Positions 54,539 through 64,000 of a DNA stretch of 64,000 bases are shown in pieces (position 1 is the first letter of the stretch; the number at the start of each line of letters is the position of its first letter). The translations under genes were made by a program, and so were the position numbers. The notes under the pieces were generated by a model, which was given only the letters and a program-made list of their open reading frames with translations, did no database searches and was not told the DNA's origin. Source of the DNA: Prauserella cavernicola (GTDB taxonomy: Bacteria; Actinomycetota; Actinomycetes; Mycobacteriales; Pseudonocardiaceae); the NCBI RefSeq assembly GCF_016595675.1, contig NZ_JAENJH010000002.1:1-64000 (forward strand), given 5' to 3'.

Positions 54539-54907
54539 CTAGAGCACCTCCGGGGCCAACGAGATGATCTTCATGAACTTGCGGTCGCGCAGTTCGCGGC
54601 CGACCGGCCCGAAGATGCGGGTGCCGCGCGGCTCGTTGTCGTTCTTGATGAGCACGGCAGCGTTCTCATCGAAACGGATGTAGGAGCCGTCGGGACGACG
54701 CTTCTCCTTCACCGTGCGGACGATGACAGCCTTGACCACGTCACCACGCTTCACGTTGGCGCCCGGGATGGCGTCCTTGACGGTGGCGACGATGATGTCG
54801 CCGATGCCCGCGTAGCGCCGCCCCGAGCCACCGAGCACGCGGATGGTCAGGATCTCCTTGGCACCCGTGTTGTCGGCGACTCGCAGTCGCGACTCCTGCT
54901 GGATCAC
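54539..54907 (-). CDS. rplN: 50S ribosomal protein L14
   Basis: 122 residues: [40 protein letters not shown] and [24 protein letters not shown] start at 54907. It begins a subgroup after a 75-base gap behind rpsQ, which may carry an internal promoter. Confidence 0.98.
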   Translation of the reverse strand: MIQQESRLRVADNTGAKEILTIRVLGGSGRRYAGIGDIIVATVKDAIPGANVKRGDVVKAVIVRTVKEKRRPDGSYIRFDENAAVLIKNDNEPRGTRIFGPVGRELRDRKFMKIISLAPEVL

Positions 54908-54982
54908 GTCAACTCCTGTATGTCGCGCCGGTTCTCGGTGAAACCGAGCCTTGCGGAACGAATGGGGCTGGTAGCCCCCTGG

Positions 54983-55264
54983 TTACTTGGCCTTCTCGCG
55001 GATCTCGACCAGCCGCCACCGCTTGGTGGCCGACAGCGGCCGGGTCTCCATCAGCAGCACCCGGTCACCCACGCCGGCAGTGTTCTGCTCGTCGTGCGCC
55101 TTGACCTTCTTGGTCGAGCGCAGGACCTTGCCGTACAGCGGGTGCTTCTTGCGGTCCTCGAGCTCGACCACGATCGTCTTGTCCATCTTGTCGGACACGA
55201 CGAGGCCCTCGCGGACCTTCCGGTAGTTGCGGCCGGAGTCCTTCTTCTGCACCGGCTCGGTCAT
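54983..55264 (-). CDS. rpsQ: 30S ribosomal protein S17
   Basis: 93 residues; [38 protein letters not shown] and [20 protein letters not shown]. The OB-fold core is complete. Its ATG overlaps the rpmC stop (ATGA). Confidence 0.98.
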   Translation of the reverse strand: MTEPVQKKDSGRNYRKVREGLVVSDKMDKTIVVELEDRKKHPLYGKVLRSTKKVKAHDEQNTAGVGDRVLLMETRPLSATKRWRLVEIREKAK

Positions 55265-55511
55265 GCGGCACCTTCACTCTCGTCAGTGTCATCAGGCGCG
55301 ACGGAGAGGCCGAGCTCGCGCTCACGCATCACCGTGTAGATGCGCGCGATGTCCGCGCGGACCGTGCGCAACCTGCGGTTGTTGTCGAGCTGTCCAGTCG
55401 CCATCTGGAACCGGAGGTTGAACAGCTCCTCCTTGGCTTCCTTCAGACGCAGCACGAGCTCTTCCGCAGTGAGCTCACGAAGTTCTGACGAAGCAACTCC
55501 TGCCGTCGCCA

Positions 55512-55512
<1 letters not shown>
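55261..55512 (-). CDS. rpmC: 50S ribosomal protein L29
   Basis: 83 residues: [40 protein letters not shown] and [15 protein letters not shown], a two-helix protein at the peptide exit. The last 14 residues are an acidic tail. Its start overlaps the rplP stop by one base. Confidence 0.98.
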
Positions 55513-55931
<419 letters not shown>

Positions 55932-55934
55932 GCG

Positions 55935-56776
<842 letters not shown>

Positions 56777-56777
<1 letters not shown>

Positions 56778-57196
56778 TACCGGCCACCTGCCTTCTTCTT
56801 GCTCTTGGTCTTGGCTTCCGGCCGCGACTCGACCTCCACCGTGATGTGGCTGGTCCGCTTGCGGATCCGGAAGGCGCGCCCCTGGGCACGCGGCCGGATG
56901 CGCTTCAGCGTCGGGCCCTCATCGGCGTAGGCGTTCTTGATCCAGAGCGTGTCCGGGTCAAGGTCGAGGTTGTTCTCGGCGTTGGCCATGGCGCTGGCGA
57001 GCACCTTCGCCACCGGCTCGCTGGCCGCCTGCGGGGCGAACCGGAGCACGGACAGCGCCTCGTTGGCGTTGCGACCCTTGATCAGCTCGATCACCCGGCG
57101 CACCTTGGTCGGCGAGTCCCGGACGAACCGAGCGCGAGCGAAAGCCGTCGGCAGGGTCTCCACTGCCTCGGCTTCCGCACCATTACGCGCGTTCAT
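56777..57196 (-). CDS. rplV: 50S ribosomal protein L22
   Basis: 139 residues: [40 protein letters not shown] and [20 protein letters not shown], the beta-hairpin that lines the exit tunnel and forms part of the macrolide site region. N-terminal 13 residues are a short extension. Confidence 0.98.
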
Positions 57197-57223
57197 CGTT
57201 ACTTCCTTCTCTCAGGTGCGCGC

Positions 57224-57505
57224 TCAGCGGCGACGCGACTTGCGGTCATCCTTGACGTGACCTTTGAAGGTCCTCGTCGGGGCGAACTCGCCCAGCTTGT
57301 GCCCCACCATGGCCTCGGTGACGAACACCGGGACGTGCTTGCGGCCGTCGTGGACCGCGATGGTGTGACCGAGCATGTCCGGGATGATCGTGGACCTGCG
57401 GGACCAGGTCTTGATCACGGTCTTCTTGCCCGACTCGTTGAGCACGTCCACCTTCTTGAGCAGGTGGTCGTCCACGAACGGGCCCTTCTTCAGGCTGCGC
57501 GGCAT
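57224..57505 (-). CDS. rpsS: 30S ribosomal protein S19
   Basis: 93 residues: [40 protein letters not shown] and [21 protein letters not shown]. Sits in the 30S head with S13. ATG start, with AGGGAGGT just upstream of the coupled gene. Confidence 0.98.
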   Translation of the reverse strand: MPRSLKKGPFVDDHLLKKVDVLNESGKKTVIKTWSRRSTIIPDMLGHTIAVHDGRKHVPVFVTEAMVGHKLGEFAPTRTFKGHVKDDRKSRRR

Positions 57506-57523
57506 GTTCTTCTACCTCCCTGC

Positions 57524-58357
<834 letters not shown>

Positions 58358-58371
58358 GTCTTCTCAGTCCC

Positions 58372-58683
58372 TTACGCGGCTGGTCCGCCGAAGATCTCAA
58401 TCGGCTTGCTCTCGGCCGACAGCGTCACGATGGCGCGCTTGGTGTCCTTGCGCGTGCCGAAACCCTGCCGGGTGCGCTTACGCTTGCCCGGCCGGTTGAG
58501 CGTGTTCACGCTGATGACCTTCACGCCGAACACCTTCTCGACCGCGATCTTGATCTGGGTCTTGTTGGCGTCCGGGCGAACCAGGAACGTGTACTTGTGG
58601 TCCTCGAGCAGCCCGTAGGACTTCTCGGAGATCACCGGCGCGACCAGGATGTCGCGCGGGTCGGGGATCGCCACGGAGCTCAC
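58372..58683 (-). CDS. rplW: 50S ribosomal protein L23
   Basis: 103 residues: [39 protein letters not shown] and [21 protein letters not shown]23 is the docking site for trigger factor and SRP at the tunnel exit. GTG 58683 overlaps the rplD stop (GTGA). Confidence 0.98.
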   Translation of the reverse strand: MSSVAIPDPRDILVAPVISEKSYGLLEDHKYTFLVRPDANKTQIKIAVEKVFGVKVISVNTLNRPGKRKRTRQGFGTRKDTKRAIVTLSAESKPIEIFGGPAA

Positions 58684-59372
58684 TGCTCGTCACTCCCTTC
58701 CGAGACCTCGCTCGACGTCGCGGAGGCCTTCGCGCCCTTGCCCTTGGCGGGGCCGGCGAGGAAGACGTCGAGCGCCGCCTTGGTGAACACCACGTCGTCG
58801 TTGACCAACACGTCGTAGGTGTTGAGCTGGTCCGGCGTGATCAGGTGGACGTGCGGCAGGTTGCGCGCCGACAGCCAGCTGCGCTCGTCGTCCCGGTGGA
58901 GCACCAGCAGCACACGCTTGGCCTGCGAGAGGCCACCGAGCACCTTCTTGGCGTCCTTGGTCGACGGCTTCTCGCCGCCCACCAGCTCGGTCACCACGTG
59001 CAGCTGACCCGAGCGGGCCCGGTCCGAGAGGGCGCCACGCAGAGCGGCGACCTTCATCTTCTTCGGGGTGCGCTGCGAGTAGTCGCGCGGCGTGGGGCCG
59101 TGCACGGTGCCACCGCCTGCGAACTGCGGCGCGCGGACCGAACCCTGACGGGCGCGGCCGGTGCCCTTCTGGCGGTACGGCTTGCGGCCACCGCCGCGAA
59201 CCTCGCCGCGGGTCTTCGTGTCGTGCGTGCCCTGGCGGGCCGCGGCCAGCTGGGCCACGACGACCTGGTGCATCAGCGGGATGTTCGCCTGCACGTCGAA
59301 GACCTCGGCGGGCAGTTCCACCGTGCCGTCGGCCGTGCCGGCCGGGGTCTTCAGCTCGACCGTGGAGGTCAT
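58680..59372 (-). CDS. rplD: 50S ribosomal protein L4
   Basis: 230 residues: [39 protein letters not shown] and [17 protein letters not shown], the extended loop reaching the exit tunnel. In E. coli L4 represses the S10 operon. The C-terminal 25 residues are a Lys/Ser/Glu tail. Start overlaps the rplC stop (ATGA). Confidence 0.98.
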   Translation of the reverse strand: MTSTVELKTPAGTADGTVELPAEVFDVQANIPLMHQVVVAQLAAARQGTHDTKTRGEVRGGGRKPYRQKGTGRARQGSVRAPQFAGGGTVHGPTPRDYSQRTPKKMKVAALRGALSDRARSGQLHVVTELVGGEKPSTKDAKKVLGGLSQAKRVLLVLHRDDERSWLSARNLPHVHLITPDQLNTYDVLVNDDVVFTKAALDVFLAGPAKGKGAKASATSSEVSEGSDEQ

Positions 59373-60025
59373 GCCGTCACACCACCCTTCGCGGCGCTGC
59401 GGACGAAGATCAGGCCGCCGTTGGGGCCGGGGACGGCACCCTTGATCAGCAGCAGGCCGTCCTCAGCGCGCACCGAGTGCACGGTGAGACCCTGCGTGGT
59501 GACCTTGGCGTTACCCATCCGGCCGGCCATGCGGACGCCCTTGAACACGCGACCCGGCGTGGCGCAGCCGCCGATCGAACCGGGAGCGCGGTGCTTGGCC
59601 TGGTTACCGTGGCTCGCGCCCTGGCCCTTGAAGCCGTGCCGCTTCATGACACCGGCGTAGCCCTTGCCCTTGCTCGTGCCGGTCACGTCGACCACCGCGC
59701 CGGTCTCGAACAGCTCGGCCGTGATCTCCTGGCCGACCTCGTACGAGTCCGCGTCGATGGTGCGCAGCTCGGCGACGAACCGCCGGGGCGTCACGCCCGC
59801 CTTGTCGAAGTGACCGGTCTTCGGCTTGTTGACCCGGCGCGGGTCGACCGCGCCGAAGGCCAGCTGCACGGCCGAATAGCCGTCATTCTCCTGGTTGCGC
59901 ACCTGGGTCACCACGTTCGGCCCGGCCTGCACGACGGTCACCGGAATGATCCGGTTGTTCTCGTCGAAGACCTGCGTCATGCCGAGCTTGGTGCCCAGAA
60001 TGCCCTTCACTTGCCTGTCAGACAT
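59369..60025 (-). CDS. rplC: 50S ribosomal protein L3
   Basis: 218 residues: [57 protein letters not shown]-type loop (here [17 protein letters not shown]) and [13 protein letters not shown]. It binds early in 50S assembly and contacts the peptidyl transferase centre. Confidence 0.98.
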   Translation of the reverse strand: MSDRQVKGILGTKLGMTQVFDENNRIIPVTVVQAGPNVVTQVRNQENDGYSAVQLAFGAVDPRRVNKPKTGHFDKAGVTPRRFVAELRTIDADSYEVGQEITAELFETGAVVDVTGTSKGKGYAGVMKRHGFKGQGASHGNQAKHRAPGSIGGCATPGRVFKGVRMAGRMGNAKVTTQGLTVHSVRAEDGLLLIKGAVPGPNGGLIFVRSAAKGGVTA

Positions 60026-60056
60026 GAGTCTCTTATCTCCGCCGCTCGCCCAACGC

Positions 60057-60362
60057 TTACTGGATGTTCACGTCGACACTGGCCGGCAGGTCGATGCGCA
60101 TGAGCGCGTCGACCGTCTTCGGCGTCGGGTCGAGGATGTCGATCAGACGCTTGTGCGTGCGCATCTCGAAGTGCTCGCGCGAGTCCTTGTACTTGTGCGG
60201 CGAGCGGATGACGCAGTAAACGTTCTTTTCGGTGGGCAGCGGCACCGGCCCAACCACGGAAGCGCCGGTGCGCGTGACCGTCTCGACGATCTTGCGTGCG
60301 CTGGCGTCGATCGCCTCGTGGTCGTAGGCCTTGAGCCGGATGCGGATCTTCTGTCCCGCCAT
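60057..60362 (-). CDS. rpsJ: 30S ribosomal protein S10
   Basis: 101 residues: [39 protein letters not shown] and [20 protein letters not shown], ending PASVDVNI. It also acts with NusB in antitermination. First gene of the S10 operon; GAAGGAA lies upstream of the ATG. Confidence 0.98.
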
Positions 60363-60695
60363 GGTGGCAGCTCGTTCCTTCGTCTCGTGCCGCTATCTCA
60401 AACCAACGCTCGGCGCCGGTTCTCGCACGTCAACGGCCTGGTATCCGGTCCACGCGGTCGGGCGTGTCGCGCCCACTGCGCAGACTGATCCCTCAGGATC
60501 GTTGTCGTGCCTAGGTCTGTACCTCATGGAGTACCGACGCGAGGTCGGCCGCTCCTGACTCACGGAAGCCGCAAGCCCAGGACACTCGCGCCAGGGCGGC
60601 CGATTCTTGGTGATTCATCAGAATCGGCCGCCCTGCGTCGAGCAACCTTAATAGGATGCCATATCTAAATCAGGCATCCGCACCCGGGGGGTGCC
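60363..60695 (-). promoter_or_regulatory. Intergenic region between tuf and rpsJ
   Basis: No gene is seen in these 333 bases. The tuf terminator hairpin occupies 60593-60634, and the left 200 bases should contain the S10-operon promoter and leader; TTGACG at about 60429-60434 (minus strand) is a possible -35 but no convincing -10 partner was found. Confidence 0.4.
60593..60634. terminator. Terminator hairpin after tuf
   Basis: Fifteen-base perfect arms AGGGCGGCCGATTCT (60593-60607) and complement (60620-60634), 12-base loop. It is about 60 bases downstream of the tuf stop and lacks a strong U-run. Confidence 0.8.
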
Positions 60696-61889
60696 TTACT
60701 TGTTGATCTTGGTGACCTGACCGGCACCAACGGTACGGCCACCCTCACGGATGGCGAACCGCAGACCCTCGTCCATCGCGATCGGCTGGATCAGCTTGAC
60801 CGAGATGTTGGTGTTGTCGCCCGGCATGACCATCTCGGTGCCCTCTTCGAGAGTCACCACACCGGTCACGTCCGTGGTACGGAAGTAGAACTGCGGGCGG
60901 TAGTTGTTGAAGAACGGCGTGTGACGGCCACCCTCGTCCTTGGAGAGGATGTAGACCGAACCCTCGAACTCCGTGTGCGGAGTCGTGGTGCCGGGCTTCA
61001 CGACGACCTGGCCACGCTCGACGTCCTCGCGCTTGATGCCACGGAGCAGCAGGGCGGCGTTGTCGCCGGCCTGGCCGTAGTCGAGCAGCTTGTTGAACAT
61101 CTCGATGCTGGTGACCGTGGTCTTGCGAGCGTCGGGACGGATGCCGACGATCTCGACCTCTTCGTTCAGCTTGATCTCGCCACGCTCGATGCGGCCGGTG
61201 ACGACCGTACCGCGACCGGTGATCGTGAAGACGTCCTCGACGGGCATGAGGAACGGCTTGTCGACCTCACGCTCCGGCTCGGGGATGCTGCCGTCGACGG
61301 CCTCCATGAGCTCGAGCACGCTCTGCGCCCACTGCTCGTCACCCTCGAGAGCCTTGAGGCCGGAGACGCGCACCACGGGGGCGTCGTCGCCGGGGAACTC
61401 CTGCGAGGACAGCAGCTCACGGACCTCCATCTCGACGAGCTCGAGGATCTCCTCGTCGTCGACCATGTCGGCCTTGTTCAGCGCAACGACGATGTAGGGC
61501 ACACCGACCTGACGCGCGAGCAGCACGTGCTCACGGGTCTGCGGCATCGGGCCGTCGGTCGCCGCGACCACGAGGATCGCGCCGTCCATCTGGGCCGCAC
61601 CGGTGATCATGTTCTTGATGTAGTCGGCGTGACCCGGGGCGTCGACGTGCGCGTAGTGACGCTTGTCGGTCTGGTACTCGACGTGCGAGATGTTGATCGT
61701 GATCCCGCGCTGCTTCTCCTCAGGCGCGTTGTCGATCTGGTCGAACGCACGCGACTGGTTGAGCTCCGGGAACTTGTCGTGGAGAACCTTGGTGATCGCC
61801 GCGGTCAGAGTGGTCTTGCCGTGGTCGACGTGACCGATGGTTCCGATGTTGACGTGCGGCTTGCTCCGCTCGAACTTCGCCTTCGCCAC
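60696..61889 (-). CDS. tuf: Elongation factor Tu
   Basis: 397 residues. G motifs are GHVDHGKT (19-26), DAPGHADY and NKADM; domains 2 and 3 follow ([33 protein letters not shown]). It carries aminoacyl-tRNA to the A site. GTG 61889 has AGGAGG about 9 bases upstream. It follows fusA by 125 bases on the same strand; this is the only tuf copy in the window. Confidence 0.98.
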   Translation of the reverse strand: MAKAKFERSKPHVNIGTIGHVDHGKTTLTAAITKVLHDKFPELNQSRAFDQIDNAPEEKQRGITINISHVEYQTDKRHYAHVDAPGHADYIKNMITGAAQMDGAILVVAATDGPMPQTREHVLLARQVGVPYIVVALNKADMVDDEEILELVEMEVRELLSSQEFPGDDAPVVRVSGLKALEGDEQWAQSVLELMEAVDGSIPEPEREVDKPFLMPVEDVFTITGRGTVVTGRIERGEIKLNEEVEIVGIRPDARKTTVTSIEMFNKLLDYGQAGDNAALLLRGIKREDVERGQVVVKPGTTTPHTEFEGSVYILSKDEGGRHTPFFNNYRPQFYFRTTDVTGVVTLEEGTEMVMPGDNTNISVKLIQPIAMDEGLRFAIREGGRTVGAGQVTKINK

Positions 61890-62014
61890 TGGAATGTCCT
61901 CCTGGACTTACTTACTCGCGACCGGCGTGGCAGCCGGACTGCGACTCGATCTGGTCGGTTGTGCGGACCTTAGGGGGAGCCCCTTTCGCGCCCGCGTTGG
62001 GTGCTGGTGGAGAG

Positions 62015-64000
62015 TTACTCCCCCGTCGCCTTGGCGATGATTTCCTTAGCGACGTTCGACGGAACCTCGGCGTAGGAGTCGAACTGCATGGAGTAGTTCG
62101 CACGACCCTGGGTGCGCGACCGCAGGTCGCCCACGTAGCCGAACATCTCCGACAGCGGCACGAGCGCCTTGACGACGCGCGTGCCAGACCGCTCCTCCAT
62201 GGCCTGGATCTGGCCACGGCGGGAGTTCAGGTCACCGATGACGTCACCCATGTAGTCCTCAGGGGTGGTGACCTCGACGGCCATCATCGGCTCGAGCAGT
62301 ACCGGGTTCGCCTTCCTCGCGGCTTCCTTCATCGCCATCGAACCGGCGATCTTGAAGGCCATTTCCGAGGAGTCGACCTCGTGGTACGCACCGTCCAACA
62401 GGGTGAACTTCAACCCGACGAGCGGGTAGCCCGCGAGCACGCCGTACTGCATGGCGTCCTGCGCACCGGCGTCGACCGACGGGATGTACTCCCGCGGGAT
62501 GCGACCACCGGTCACCTTGTTGTCGAACTCGTACATCGCGCCGTCGGCCGTCTGCAGCGGCTCGAGCTTGACGATCACCTTCGCGAACTGACCAGAACCA
62601 CCGGTCTGCTTCTTGTGGGTGAAGTCGAGCTTCTCGACCGTGTTGCGGACGGTCTCGCGGTACGCGACCTGCGGCTTACCGATGTTCGCCTCGACCTTGT
62701 AGTCGGACTTCATCCGGTTGACGAGCACCTCGAGGTGCAGCTCGCCCATACCTTCGATGATCGTCTGACCGGTCTCCTCGTCCTGGCTGACCCGGAACGT
62801 CGGGTCCTCCTCGGCGAGCTTCTGGATCGCGGTGGAGAGCTTCTCCTGGTCGGCCTTGGTCTTCGGCTCGATGGCAACCTTGATGACCGGCTCCGGGAAG
62901 GTCATCGACTCCAGGACGATCGGGTTCTGCGAGTCCGACAGGGTCTCACCGGTCGTCGTGTCCTTCAGACCGATCACCGCGTAGATGTGACCGACCTGGG
63001 CCTCGTCGACCGGGTTCTCCTTGTTGGAGTGCATCTGGAAGATCTTCCCGATGCGCTCCTTGCGCTCCTTGGTCGAGTTCATGACCTGAGCGCCGGAGGC
63101 GACCTTGCCCGAGTAGACCCGGATGTAGGTCAGCTTGCCGAAGAACGGGTGCGCGGCGATCTTGAACGCCAGCGCCGAGAACGGCTCGTCGACCGAGGCC
63201 TTGCGCGTGGCCGGAGTCTCGCCGTCGGTCAGCGTGCCCTCGACCGGCGGGACGTCGAGCGGCGAAGGCAGGTAGTCCAGAACGGCGTCGAGCATGGGCT
63301 GCACGCCCTTGTTCTTGAACGCCGAGCCGGCCAGCACCGGGAAGGAGGACCGCTCGATGACCATCTTGCGGATGGCGCCCTTGATCTCGGCCTCGGACAG
63401 CTCGTCGCCGCCGAAGAACTTCTCCATCAGGGCGTCGTCGGTCTCCGCGACGGCCTCGACCAGCTTCTCGCGGTACTCGGCGGCCTTGTCGGCGAGGTCG
63501 GCCGGAATGTCCTCGACCGCGTAGTCCTCGCCCTTCTTGACGTCACCGCGCCAGGTCAGCGCCTTCATACGGACCAGGTCGATGACGCCCTGGAAGTCGC
63601 TCTCGGCACCGATCGGCAGCTGAATCACCAGCGGGCGCGCACCGAGGCGCTCCTCGATGGTCCTCACGGTGAAGTAGAAGTCCGCACCGAGCTTGTCCAT
63701 CTTGTTGACGAAGCAGATCCGGGGGACGTCGTACTTGTCGGCCTGACGCCACACCTGCTCGGACTGGGGCTCGACGCCTTCCTTGCCATCGAAGACCGCG
63801 ACGGCACCGTCGAGCACTCGCAGGTTGCGTTCCACCTCGACGGTGAAGTCGACGTGACCCGGAGTGTCGATCAGGTTGATCTGATGGTCGGCCCAGAAGG
63901 TGGTGGTAGCAGCCGAGGTGATGGTGATACCCCGCTTCTGCTCCTCCTCCATCCAGTCCATCGTCGCGGCGCCGTCGTGCACCTCGCCGATCTTGTAGTT
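62015..64000 (-). CDS. fusA: Elongation factor G (5' end outside the window)
   Basis: The frame is open to the window edge and encodes 661 residues, beginning [17 protein letters not shown]. About 38 N-terminal residues, including the P-loop, are missing; a whole EF-G is about 700. Visible are the switch I region [24 protein letters not shown], domain II, and the domain IV/V region [14 protein letters not shown] and [17 protein letters not shown]. It catalyses ribosome translocation. The str operon order fusA-tuf is conserved. Confidence 0.98.
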   Translation of the reverse strand, partial: NYKIGEVHDGAATMDWMEEEQKRGITITSAATTTFWADHQINLIDTPGHVDFTVEVERNLRVLDGAVAVFDGKEGVEPQSEQVWRQADKYDVPRICFVNKMDKLGADFYFTVRTIEERLGARPLVIQLPIGAESDFQGVIDLVRMKALTWRGDVKKGEDYAVEDIPADLADKAAEYREKLVEAVAETDDALMEKFFGGDELSEAEIKGAIRKMVIERSSFPVLAGSAFKNKGVQPMLDAVLDYLPSPLDVPPVEGTLTDGETPATRKASVDEPFSALAFKIAAHPFFGKLTYIRVYSGKVASGAQVMNSTKERKERIGKIFQMHSNKENPVDEAQVGHIYAVIGLKDTTTGETLSDSQNPIVLESMTFPEPVIKVAIEPKTKADQEKLSTAIQKLAEEDPTFRVSQDEETGQTIIEGMGELHLEVLVNRMKSDYKVEANIGKPQVAYRETVRNTVEKLDFTHKKQTGGSGQFAKVIVKLEPLQTADGAMYEFDNKVTGGRIPREYIPSVDAGAQDAMQYGVLAGYPLVGLKFTLLDGAYHEVDSSEMAFKIAGSMAMKEAARKANPVLLEPMMAVEVTTPEDYMGDVIGDLNSRRGQIQAMEERSGTRVVKALVPLSEMFGYVGDLRSRTQGRANYSMQFDSYAEVPSNVAKEIIAKATGE

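Noticed and set aside
60363-60695. A tRNA or small RNA gene between rpsJ and tuf
   Set aside because: The only strong fold is the tuf terminator hairpin; no cloverleaf, CCA end or T-loop sequence was seen.

Overview
The window is high-GC bacterial DNA with dense, translationally coupled operons, many GTG starts and a type VII secretion (ESX) locus. This points to an actinomycete. Gene content and order resemble the Mycobacterium tuberculosis Rv3419c-Rv3462c neighbourhood, but the accessory genes look more like a Pseudonocardiales genome (Amycolatopsis/Saccharomonospora type). The family placement is inference; the phylum is well supported. Almost all genes are on the minus strand.

Left part (1-16.3 kb). 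The end of an IS481-like transposase abuts tsaD. The tRNA t6A genes tsaB-rimI-tsaD are followed, reading upstream, by a GntR regulator, malonyl-CoA synthetase (matB) and a fused carboxyltransferase. That module lies between two nearly identical 53-bp perfect palindromes. Next come tsaE, an alpha/beta hydrolase and alanine racemase; a polyol-catabolic operon (polyol dehydrogenase, DeoR regulator, xylulokinase); and the NAD(P)HX repair enzyme nnr with glmS.

Middle (16.3-24.5 kb). After a dienelactone-hydrolase-like gene comes the most unusual region. A tightly packed minus-strand operon encodes an EspC-like small T7SS protein, an 821-residue WXG-type protein with long low-complexity tails, a 175-residue charged protein, an acyl carrier protein, an intact ketosynthase and a ketosynthase-like partner lacking the active-site cysteine. 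This joins T7SS substrates to a minimal type II fatty acid/polyketide synthase. glmM follows.

ESX-4 region (24.6-41.9 kb). rplM-rpsI, a lipoprotein, a DUF4333-type membrane protein, two WXG100 proteins, an Hsp70-like T7SS-associated membrane protein, eccC, eccD, mycP, eccB, eccE and a 240-residue protein coupled to eccE form a complete ESX-4-like secretion system. Unlike mycobacterial ESX-4 it carries eccE.

Right part (41.9-64 kb). truA, rplQ, rpoA, rpsD, rpsK, rpsM, rpmJ, infA, map, adk, secY, a LysE-type exporter, then the full spc and S10 ribosomal operons, tuf, and fusA truncated by the window end. The str, S10, spc and alpha blocks are therefore contiguous with ESX-4. No tRNA, rRNA or CRISPR array was seen.
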